Shown: one piece after another, positions 17,814 to 25,131 of the stretch
Numbering within the stretch: the first letter of the stretch is position 1
Layout of the letters: every line of letters starts with the position of its first letter
Notes under the pieces: model-generated
Seen by the model: the letters and a program-made list of their open reading frames with translations, nothing else
Told to the model about the DNA's origin: nothing
The model's database searches: none
Made by a program: the position numbers and the translations under genes
Assembly (NCBI RefSeq): GCF_900230225.1
Contig: NZ_OCNH01000009.1
Location: 186,001 to 250,000 of the forward strand
Direction of reading: 5' to 3'
Origin: Spirosoma fluviale
GTDB lineage: Bacteria; Bacteroidota; Bacteroidia; Cytophagales; Spirosomataceae
Length of the DNA stretch: 64,000 bases

Positions 17814-19289
17814 ACAGGCCACCGCCCACGCTCGTACATCCAGGTTTCGGATCAGTTGCTGGTCGGCTGAGTTGCCGCTGAAGGTATCTATCCGGGCTAA
17901 AACCGCTGGTTGAAGCCGTCCGCTGAGCCATTGCCGAAGCAACTCCAGAATGAACCGTTCCCCGTCCGATTGCCGGTTGGTGGTTTTTCGTTTCCGCTCC
18001 GTCGAGCGCAGGGCGTAGGTCAGGTAATCGGCGTTCCCGAGTCGGGCGTGGAGGAGCAGGCACATCAGTTGCCGCTCCATATACAGTCGGCCGGGGAGCG
18101 AACGGGCGGGTAGGGCCAGCACCCGGTTTAGTCGGTGCAAAGCCACCGATAAGTGGCCCGAACCCACCTGAAGACGTACCAGCAGCAGATCGAACTCGGT
18201 GCGGGTGCCCAATGCCAGACGCGTAAGTCCGCGCTCAAAGGTGGGCCCATCCGCCGACAGAGAATTGGTAGCCAACAGGGTAGCTGCATCGGCATACCGT
18301 GCCTGGTCGATCGCCAGTAAAAGCCGATAGTAGAGCGTCAGATAGGGGACCGTATGGTGCAGACCATGCGTCGGGCTGTCGATGGCCCGGAGCCGGTCGA
18401 TGAAATACGGCATCTCCTCGTATTGACCCAGCATCCGTAAGTCCGACAGAATGCCTTCCAGCAACTGAACGTAGTACAATGGCTGTTCGGACCAGAGCGT
18501 CGGGTTGTTCTGAAACAGATTGTCCAGTTCGCGGTACACCCGCAGGCTTCCGGCTTCGTCGCCAATCATCCGGAAATAAGCCGATTGAAAATGCAGGTGT
18601 TGCTGCTGCATGGCAAACGACCGCATCGGCGACCCGCTTCGGCTCTGCCGGTTCAGCAACTGGTGTTCTTCCAGCAGCAGATCATTCAGCCGACGGGTAT
18701 CGGTGGCGTTGCCAACGGTGCCGTGGGTGCGGTAGCGAAGCAGTAGGGTTTCGTACAGAGCCGCATGGTGCAGGGCCGTTTGGGTTCGCTCAACCTGCTG
18801 TCGAACCAGTCCGTGCTGTCGGGCCAGTGTCGGCTCATCGACCCCGTCGAACTGGCCTTTTACCCATTGCTCGGCCTGTTGCCGGGCTGCCATCACCACA
18901 TAGAGGCCCCGCTCGTGCTGCTCGGCCAGCCGCTGTGCTTTTTCCAGCTGTTCCTGACTGAACTGAACCAGACCCCGTTCGTAAAGGATCTGGCTGTCGT
19001 GCAAAAGCTGACCAATACGAACGTCGATCCGCTTGTCCTGCTCGAACTGGCGGAGACTCTGCATCACTACCCGGTACAGGTATTTGCGGGCTGGTTCGAG
19101 GGTGGCACCGGGAAAAAGTCGGGTGAGGTCAGCAGTGAGGGCGTCGCCCATTATTTCGTGGCTGAGCAGGCAATCCAGCAACCGCAGAAAACCTTTGTCG
19201 CCCGTTGACGAACCCGTCAGCAAACGACAATACCGTTTCTCGGACTTTGTCAGGGAATGAAGTAACGGATGAAGAACGTCGATAGTCAT
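17775..19289 (-). CDS. Helical-repeat protein of unknown function
   Basis: A 504-residue protein without signal peptide or membrane segments, rich in Leu, Arg, Gln and Ala, and apparently all helical. The N-terminus (HPLLHSLTKSEKRYCRLLTG) resembles the opening of a TPR-like family that I recall as common in Cytophagales and of unknown role. Repeated helix pairs from about residue 120 onwards (LYERGLVQFSQEQLEKAQRLAEQHERGLY and later ones) fit a TPR-like solenoid. No catalytic motif is visible. Its 3' end overlaps the 3' end of the orphan ECF sigma gene by 39 bp, and its start faces a long palindrome and the ribokinase promoter. A scaffold role is possible but unsupported. Confidence 0.8.
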   Translation of the reverse strand: MTIDVLHPLLHSLTKSEKRYCRLLTGSSTGDKGFLRLLDCLLSHEIMGDALTADLTRLFPGATLEPARKYLYRVVMQSLRQFEQDKRIDVRIGQLLHDSQILYERGLVQFSQEQLEKAQRLAEQHERGLYVVMAARQQAEQWVKGQFDGVDEPTLARQHGLVRQQVERTQTALHHAALYETLLLRYRTHGTVGNATDTRRLNDLLLEEHQLLNRQSRSGSPMRSFAMQQQHLHFQSAYFRMIGDEAGSLRVYRELDNLFQNNPTLWSEQPLYYVQLLEGILSDLRMLGQYEEMPYFIDRLRAIDSPTHGLHHTVPYLTLYYRLLLAIDQARYADAATLLATNSLSADGPTFERGLTRLALGTRTEFDLLLVRLQVGSGHLSVALHRLNRVLALPARSLPGRLYMERQLMCLLLHARLGNADYLTYALRSTERKRKTTNRQSDGERFILELLRQWLSGRLQPAVLARIDTFSGNSADQQLIRNLDVRAWAVACLHTKTNMRPQGL

Positions 19290-19311
19290 GTAGGAATAGC
19301 TGGATGGTATC

Positions 19312-19430
19312 GTAGCGCGGACGGTCGGCCGCAGCCGTGGGAACCCGCGTAGCCGTCAGGCTAATTATGATAACTCGTTAGCCTGACGGCTACGCGGGTT
19401 CCCACGGCTGCGGCCGACCGTCCGCGCTAC
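19312..19430. repeat. Palindromic element, family A copy 2 (53-bp perfect arms)
   Basis: The arms 19312-19364 and 19378-19430 are perfect reverse complements with a 13-nt loop. They share the outer GTAGCGCGG and inner CGTAGCCGTCAGGCTAA with the copy at 10533-10634. The middle differs completely and is 27 bp instead of 12. This copy lies between divergent genes (unknown helical protein and ribokinase), so a terminator role is not a sufficient explanation for the family. Confidence 0.9.
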
Positions 19431-19507
19431 AGTATTCAAAGACGTAATGAACTATTTTTACCCTCTAAAAACAACGATAGAAATAGCTAAGTTGGTAAAA
19501 AATGGGC

Positions 19508-19537
19508 TTTGATTGATGCAATTAATCCATAGGTTTG
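19508..19537 (+). promoter_or_regulatory. Candidate Bacteroidota-type promoter of the ribokinase gene
   Basis: TTTG at 19508-19511 and TAGGTTTG at 19530-19537 (an exact TAnnTTTG) are separated by 18 bp, close to the Bacteroidota -33/-7 spacing. The -7 box ends 24 bp before the ATG at 19562. Confidence 0.5.
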
Positions 19538-19561
19538 TTCAACAACTTGTTTCCTTCCCTC

Positions 19562-20530
19562 ATGTCTTCTGTTGTTTGTGTCATTGGTAGCTCCAACACC
19601 GATATGGTGATCAAGGGCGATAAACTACCAGCCCCCGGCGAAACCGTACTGGGCGGTACATTTCTCATGAATCCCGGCGGCAAAGGGGCCAACCAGGCCG
19701 TAGCAGCCGCCCGGCTCGCCACCGCACCTAATCCCGATCCGAATTCACCCATTCCGTCCACGACAGTAACCTTCGTGGCCAATGTGGGGAATGATATTTT
19801 TGGTCGGCAGGCGCTGCAGCAGTTCGAGCGGGAAGGTATCCGGACAGACTTCGTGACGACGGATGCCGATGAACCCTCCGGCGTAGCGCTCATTGGCGTG
19901 GATGGCAAAGGCGAGAACTGCATCATGGTGGCGTCGGGAGCCAACGCCCGGCTCGGACAGGAGCAGGTAGCCCAGGCCCTGGCCGCCGAAACGGATGCCG
20001 ATCATACGGTTGTGTTACTGCAACTCGAAACCCCCATTCCAACCGTCGAGTACGCCATTCGGCAGAGTCACGAACGTGGTATGCGGGTGGTGCTGAATCC
20101 GGCCCCGGCGCAACTCCTCGACCCGGCGGTGCTGGCCTGTCTTCATGTCATCACCCCCAACGAAACCGAAGCGGAACTGCTCACGGGCGTTCGGGTGACC
20201 GACGAAACCACCGCGCAACAGGCGGCCCGGCGATTACACGAAATGGGTGTACCCAACGTCGTGATTACGCTTGGCTCGCGGGGGGCTTACCTCTCCGCAC
20301 CGGCGGGCGCGTCGATGATTGCCGCTCCGCCCGTAACGGCCGTCGATACCACGGCGGCTGGCGACTGCTTTAACGGGGCGCTGGTGGTCGCTATCGCCGA
20401 GGGGCGCGACCTGCCCGATGCCGTGGCTTTTGCCTGTAAGGCCGCGTCGATCTCGGTTACCCGGATGGGTGCCCAGGCATCACTGCCCCACCGGCAGGAG
20501 GTCGACTCCCTGCCGCTACTCTCTATTTGA
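19562..20530 (+). CDS. rbsK: Ribokinase (PfkB family)
   Basis: A 322-residue cytosolic kinase that should phosphorylate ribose to ribose-5-phosphate with ATP. PfkB signature 1 is visible as NPGGKGANQAVAAARL near the N-terminus. Signature 2 is DTTAAGDCFNGAL, with catalytic base Asp268. The early segment VIGSSNTDMVIKGDKLPAPGETV matches the ribokinase sugar-binding start. A TTG at 19535 would add nine residues; the ATG at 19562 fits the family start better. The two following genes, an ADP-ribosylglycohydrolase-like protein and a sugar transporter, are 25 and 11 bp apart, giving a three-gene operon for ribose or riboside use. Confidence 0.92.
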   Translation: MSSVVCVIGSSNTDMVIKGDKLPAPGETVLGGTFLMNPGGKGANQAVAAARLATAPNPDPNSPIPSTTVTFVANVGNDIFGRQALQQFEREGIRTDFVTTDADEPSGVALIGVDGKGENCIMVASGANARLGQEQVAQALAAETDADHTVVLLQLETPIPTVEYAIRQSHERGMRVVLNPAPAQLLDPAVLACLHVITPNETEAELLTGVRVTDETTAQQAARRLHEMGVPNVVITLGSRGAYLSAPAGASMIAAPPVTAVDTTAAGDCFNGALVVAIAEGRDLPDAVAFACKAASISVTRMGAQASLPHRQEVDSLPLLSI

Positions 20531-20555
20531 CCATTCGTAAACTTCTCTAACCCCA

Positions 20556-22151
20556 ATGAAAAGAATCTACCTCCTCCTGCCGTTACTGGCGCTAACGGGC
20601 TTCGGCCGGATCGCCGGACCGCCCACCACGACGCCCAAAAAGAGATCGAACACGACTGTTTCGGCTCGTCCGCCCGCCACGGTCACCATGACAAAAGCCG
20701 CCTTGCAGGACAAGATCAAAGGCGGCTGGGCTGGTCAGCTCATCGGCTGCACCTTCGGCGGACCAACCGAGTTCAAGTTTAACGGGACTATGATGAATGA
20801 GTATCAGCCCATTCCGTGGTACGACGGCTACATCAAGAAAACGATGCTCGAAACGCCCGGCCTGTACGATGATCTCTACATGGACCTGACCTTCGTGGAT
20901 GTGTTCGAGAAAAAAGGCCTCGATGCGCCCGTCAGCGAACACGCCAACGCCTTTGCCAAGGCCGACTACATGCTCTGGCACGCTAATCAGGTAGGCCGGT
21001 ATAATATCCTCAACGGCATGAAAGCCCCCGAGTCGGGTCACTGGCTCAACAACCCCCATGCGGACGATATCGACTTCCAGATCGAAGCGGATTTTTCGGG
21101 GCTGATGGCTCCCGGAATGCCCAATACGGCCGTGAAAATAGGCGATCCCATCGGCCACATCATGAACTACGGCGACGGCTGGTATGGTGGCGTGTACGTC
21201 GGCGCTATGTATTCGCTGGCGTTCGTCAGTAACGACGTCAATTACGTCGTTCGGGAGGCATTGAAGGCTGTTCCGGCGCAGAGTACCTTTTACCAGTGCA
21301 TTGCCGACGTGATCAAGTGGCACGACCAGTATCCGAACGACTGGAAACGAACCTGGCTGGAAGTGCAACGCAAATGGTCGGACGAAGTAGGTTGCCCGGA
21401 CGGCATATTTGCCCCGTTTAATATCGACGCGAAGATCAACTCGGCCTATATCGTGCTGGGGCTGCTGTACGGTCAGGGCGACTACACCAAAACCATGCAG
21501 ATCAGCACCCGCGCCGGTCAGGATTCCGACTGCAATCCATCGTCGGCGGGCGGTATCCTGGGCACGATGCTGGGCTACAGCAAAATGCCGGCTTACTGGA
21601 AACAGGGTCTGGCCGAAGCGGAGGACATCGACTTTAAATACACGACCATGTCACTCAACGACGTGTATGGCATCGGGATGAAGCACGCCCTTCAGGTCAT
21701 CGAGCGCAACGGCGGTAAAGTAAGTGGCGACAACGTGACCATTGCCGTACAAACGCCCAAAGCGGTTCGGTTGGAACAAAGCTTCGGCGGGCACTTCCCC
21801 ACCGAAAAACGGACTATCAACAAAGACCTCAACGACGAGTACACCGCTACCTTCGACGGAGTTGGCTTTATCGTTGTTGGGGAGAACAGGCCAAAAGCGC
21901 AGGCGGGCCAATACGAATATGAGAGCGCTTACACGGCTCAGGTTGACGTTTACATCGACGATAAAAAGATGGAAACAGCCAGCCTGCCCGCCAGTTTCAC
22001 CCGTCGTCGCTACGATATGACCTGGAAGTACCAGCTAACACCCGGAAAGCACACGCTGCGGTTGAAACTGCTCAACCCGAATAACGATCACTCCGTACGC
22101 GTGCGCAACCTGATCGTTTTCGGCAACAAACCCATTCTGGCCCGTTACTAA
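20556..22151 (+). CDS. ADP-ribosylglycohydrolase-like protein with a probable signal peptide
   Basis: The 531-residue protein starts with a short signal-like segment (YLLLPLLALTGFGRIA). The ADP-ribosylglycohydrolase fold begins at LQDKIKGGWAGQLIGCTFGG. Acidic metal-site candidates are DDLYMDLTF and HADDIDFQIEADFSG, and the C-terminal RAGQDSDCNPSSAGGILGTMLG corresponds to the family GxDxD...GxxxG motif. Family members cleave ADP-ribosyl or related N-glycosidic bonds at a dinuclear magnesium site. The last 130 residues form an extra beta-rich domain. Placement between ribokinase and a sugar transporter suggests it frees ribose from a ribosylated compound outside the cytoplasm (inference). Confidence 0.82.
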   Translation: MKRIYLLLPLLALTGFGRIAGPPTTTPKKRSNTTVSARPPATVTMTKAALQDKIKGGWAGQLIGCTFGGPTEFKFNGTMMNEYQPIPWYDGYIKKTMLETPGLYDDLYMDLTFVDVFEKKGLDAPVSEHANAFAKADYMLWHANQVGRYNILNGMKAPESGHWLNNPHADDIDFQIEADFSGLMAPGMPNTAVKIGDPIGHIMNYGDGWYGGVYVGAMYSLAFVSNDVNYVVREALKAVPAQSTFYQCIADVIKWHDQYPNDWKRTWLEVQRKWSDEVGCPDGIFAPFNIDAKINSAYIVLGLLYGQGDYTKTMQISTRAGQDSDCNPSSAGGILGTMLGYSKMPAYWKQGLAEAEDIDFKYTTMSLNDVYGIGMKHALQVIERNGGKVSGDNVTIAVQTPKAVRLEQSFGGHFPTEKRTINKDLNDEYTATFDGVGFIVVGENRPKAQAGQYEYESAYTAQVDVYIDDKKMETASLPASFTRRRYDMTWKYQLTPGKHTLRLKLLNPNNDHSVRVRNLIVFGNKPILARY

Positions 22152-22162
22152 ATCCCACCGCT

Positions 22163-23158
22163 ATGTTTATCATTGAGTCATACGGCACCGCCGTGTTGTT
22201 TTGCATCGTTACCATGCTTTGCTGGGGTTCGTGGGCCAACACCCAGAAGCTGTCGGCGGGTAACTGGCGTTTTGAATTGTTCTACTGGGATTATGTGCTG
22301 GGGATTGTCGGTCTGGCACTATTGCTGGCCCTCACGCTGGGAAGTATGGGCGAAGGGGGACGCTCGTTTCTGGCCGATGTCCGGCAGGCCGATCTGGACA
22401 ATATCGGCTCGGCCCTCTGGGGCGGGGTTCTGTTCAATGCCGCCAATATCCTGCTGGTAGCGGCCATTTCTATCGCGGGTATGTCGGTGGCGTTTCCGGT
22501 GGGTATCGGGCTGGCGCTGGTCATTGGCGTGGTGGTCAACTACCTCAACGCGCCCGTCGGGAATGCCGGACTGCTGTTCGGCGGCATGGCTCTGATCGTG
22601 GTGGCTATCCTGCTCAACGCCGTTGCCTACCGACGGACGGCCACGTCGGAATCAGGGGTCTCCACAAAAGGACTGCTGCTGTCTGTCGTGGCGGGTTGTC
22701 TGATGGGTTTGTTTTATGGCTACGTGGCCCAGGCCATGTTCCCGAATTTCGATCAGCCCGAGCCGGGCAAGCTCAGTCCCTACACCGCCGTTGTCTTTTT
22801 TGCGCTGGGTATCCTGGCCAGTAATTTCCTGTTCAATACGTTGCTCATGCGCCGACCCTTCGAAGGAACGCCCGTTAGTTATGCCGATTATTTTCGGGGC
22901 AGCGGGCGCAATCACCTGACGGGCGTGCTGGGTGGTATGATCTGGTGCCTGGGTATGTCGTTCAGCATTCTGGCATCTGACAAAGCCGGTCCGGCCATCA
23001 GTTACGGACTTGGTCAGGGTGCCACCGTCGTCGCGGCTTTGTGGGGGATTTACGTCTGGCGGGAATTTCGGTCGGCTCCAAAGGGTGTTAGTGGATTGCT
23101 CAATGGCATGTTGCTCTGTTACATTGTCGGGTTAGGCCTGTTGATTGTTGCGCGCTGA
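22163..23158 (+). CDS. GRP/RhaT-like sugar transporter of the DMT superfamily
   Basis: A 331-residue inner-membrane protein with about ten transmembrane helices. The opening helix contains CIVTMLCWGSWANTQKLS, the Trp-Gly-Ser pattern seen in glucose/ribose-uptake (GRP) and RhaT-type transporters. Another conserved-looking segment is SIAGMSVAFPVGIGLALVIGVVVNYL. Members import ribose, glucose or rhamnose with protons or sodium. It follows the ADP-ribosylglycohydrolase-like gene by 11 bp and lies downstream of ribokinase, so ribose is the best guess. The putative promoter of the next sigma gene overlaps its 3' end. Confidence 0.82.
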   Translation: MFIIESYGTAVLFCIVTMLCWGSWANTQKLSAGNWRFELFYWDYVLGIVGLALLLALTLGSMGEGGRSFLADVRQADLDNIGSALWGGVLFNAANILLVAAISIAGMSVAFPVGIGLALVIGVVVNYLNAPVGNAGLLFGGMALIVVAILLNAVAYRRTATSESGVSTKGLLLSVVAGCLMGLFYGYVAQAMFPNFDQPEPGKLSPYTAVVFFALGILASNFLFNTLLMRRPFEGTPVSYADYFRGSGRNHLTGVLGGMIWCLGMSFSILASDKAGPAISYGLGQGATVVAALWGIYVWREFRSAPKGVSGLLNGMLLCYIVGLGLLIVAR

Positions 23159-23171
23159 CTAAATACCTTTA
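23141..23171 (+). promoter_or_regulatory. Candidate promoter of the second ECF sigma gene
   Basis: TTG at 23141-23143, then 20 bp, then TACCTTTA at 23164-23171, one mismatch from TAnnTTTG. It is 21 bp upstream of the ATG at 23193 and overlaps the end of the transporter gene. Confidence 0.35.
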
Positions 23172-23192
23172 CACGCCCTGTGGTTACTGAGC

Positions 23193-23819
23193 ATGACCGA
23201 TCAACTCACCCCCGCCCAACATATTCGCCTGTGGAATGACTTTCGTCAGGGAAGTCAGGATGCTTTCTCGCAACTTTATGAATTGTTTTCGGCCGATCTG
23301 TACCGGTACGGCTATAATCTTGTCCGAAACCGGCAATTGGTAGAAGACTGTCTGCATGAGTTGTTTCTACACCTGCACGACAGTCGGGCCAAACTCGGGC
23401 CAACGGATAACATCCGGTTTTATCTCTACCGGTCGTTACGCCGTCGGCTACTCGACACGGTGGCCCGATTGAATAAACTGGATTCGGAGGACTATATTTT
23501 TGATAAAGCGGAATTTCTGGTTCAGCCTTATGAGCGGTCACTGATTGAGGAGCAGCTTGTCGATCAGCAAAAGGCACTGCTGATCGGTGAGTTGAATAAA
23601 TTACCCAAACGGCAAAAGGAAATCCTGTACCTGGTCTATATGAAAGGGCTGACCTACGCACAGGCGGCTGAGGTGATGGACATTACGTTAAAGAGCGTTT
23701 ATAACACAATTAACGTGGCTCTTACTACCTTGCGGGTGCATGTGCGCACGGCATTCGAGCAGCGGGGAGCCTTGCTGAGTCTGCTGGGTGCTGTTTTTGG
23801 TTATCTCACAAAGATATAA
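23193..23819 (+). CDS. ECF RNA polymerase sigma factor
   Basis: A 208-residue sigma-70 family protein. Region 2 (AFSQLYELFSADLYRYGYNLVRNRQLVEDCLHELFLHL) and region 4 (LNKLPKRQKEILYLVYMKGLTYAQAAEVMDITLKSVYNTINVAL) are almost the same as in the sigma factor at 17247, so the two arose by duplication. This copy keeps a further C-terminal helix (AFEQRGALLSLLGAVFGYLTKI) and is followed 66 bp later by its FecR gene and then an STN-type SusC gene. It should control the two SusC/SusD pairs downstream. Codon usage in the two paralogues differs at many third positions, so the duplication is not very recent. Confidence 0.93.
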   Translation: MTDQLTPAQHIRLWNDFRQGSQDAFSQLYELFSADLYRYGYNLVRNRQLVEDCLHELFLHLHDSRAKLGPTDNIRFYLYRSLRRRLLDTVARLNKLDSEDYIFDKAEFLVQPYERSLIEEQLVDQQKALLIGELNKLPKRQKEILYLVYMKGLTYAQAAEVMDITLKSVYNTINVALTTLRVHVRTAFEQRGALLSLLGAVFGYLTKI

Positions 23820-23885
23820 TTACCCAAAAGCCGGGAAAAAATTACTTGTGCTCTGTTTAACGAGTACTATCATGATGCTTGTCTA

Positions 23886-24911
23886 ATGCCGTACCCCGCT
23901 TTTACTGTAGACGACTTTTGCAAAGATCCTGATTTCATTCGCTGGGTATTAACGCCAACGGAGGAATCGAATCGCTTCTGGCAGGACTTTATGGCGACTT
24001 ATCCCCATAAAGTGGCTGATGTTCGAAACGCTGTTGAGTATGTCAAGTCGATTCGTTTTCAGGAAATAGAGCCCTCTCCACAAGATATGGCCCGCCTGAA
24101 ACAGCGTATCTGGAATGATATTGATAAGTCAGCCCGTAACTCGGAACGTCTTACGCATCCATTTCAAAACGTGAGTCGGCAGGAGATTCGGTGGTACCAG
24201 CGGCCTTATTGGGCAGCTGCGGCTGTGGTTCTACTGGTTATGTCCGTTGGGCTGGGTTGGTGGGCGTATCAGGCAAATGCGCACCTGACGTACGAAACAG
24301 CCTATGGGAACGTGCAGGAGATAAAACTTGCCGATGGGTCTACGGTTACGCTCAATGCCAACTCGACCCTGAAAGTAGGGGATAACCTGGCGGGTAGTTC
24401 CGTGCGGGAAGTGTGGCTCACCGGTGAAGCTTATTTCGACATTGCCAAACGGAAGGGAGCTAAATTCATTGTCCACACGCCCGAAGCTAAAGTTGAGGTA
24501 TTAGGCACCGAGTTCAACGTAAACACCCGGCGTGAACAAACCAACGTCGTTTTGAACGAAGGAAAAGTTCAGTTGAGTACCAATGATCAATCGACAGTGG
24601 TGATGAAGCCCGGCGACATGGCCATTGTGTCGCCCAAAAACCGGAACATCCAGCTTAAACGGGTACAACCCGATCTATATGATGCCTGGAAGGAGTCCTA
24701 TCTGATTCTGGATGGCAAAAGCCTTCCGGAAATTATCAGCAGCCTTGAGGATACCTTCGGCGTGACCATCAAACTGGACGATCAGCAACTGACGAATAAA
24801 ACCCTGACGGGTAAACTACGTACCGAAGTAGTCGAAGACTGTATCGACAACCTGGCGATCATTCTCGACGCCGAAGTGAAAAAATCAGGGGATACCTATT
24901 CATTTCGCTAA
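23886..24911 (+). CDS. FecR-type anti-sigma factor
   Basis: The 341-residue protein has a cytoplasmic part (1-105) and one membrane helix about 108-127 (YWAAAAVVLLVMSVGLGWWAY). A periplasmic FecR domain contains YGNVQEIKLADGSTVTLNANSTL and AKVEVLGTEFNVNTRREQTNVVL. The C-terminal domain (SLPEIISSLEDTFGVTI to the end) is typical of Bacteroidota. It would hold the sigma factor encoded 66 bp upstream and respond to the STN domain of the SusC protein downstream. A hairpin terminator candidate lies between it and SusC. Confidence 0.92.
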   Translation: MPYPAFTVDDFCKDPDFIRWVLTPTEESNRFWQDFMATYPHKVADVRNAVEYVKSIRFQEIEPSPQDMARLKQRIWNDIDKSARNSERLTHPFQNVSRQEIRWYQRPYWAAAAVVLLVMSVGLGWWAYQANAHLTYETAYGNVQEIKLADGSTVTLNANSTLKVGDNLAGSSVREVWLTGEAYFDIAKRKGAKFIVHTPEAKVEVLGTEFNVNTRREQTNVVLNEGKVQLSTNDQSTVVMKPGDMAIVSPKNRNIQLKRVQPDLYDAWKESYLILDGKSLPEIISSLEDTFGVTIKLDDQQLTNKTLTGKLRTEVVEDCIDNLAIILDAEVKKSGDTYSFR

Positions 24912-24939
24912 ACAGGCCCAATTTCAACCGATTTACAGC

Positions 24940-24987
24940 ATACTCGTGGGCGATTTTTCAATCGGCTCCCACGAGTATAATTTTTTG
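24940..24987 (+). terminator. Hairpin terminator between FecR and SusC genes
   Basis: An 11-bp perfect stem, ATACTCGTGGG at 24940-24950 and its inverse at 24968-24978, is followed by AATTTTTTG. It would end the sigma/FecR transcript, so the SusC/SusD genes probably have their own promoter in the next 150 bp. Confidence 0.75.
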
Positions 24988-25131
24988 TACAGCTTCAGTC
25001 CAGATAATTCCCATCTGATAAGAAGATTTAAACTTTCCCGGAAAATAATCATAAAAAAAGCGGGAAAACCAAGTACCCCACCCGTTTGACTACCAACTAC
25101 GGCATAGCCAATAATACGATCCCATTTTACT

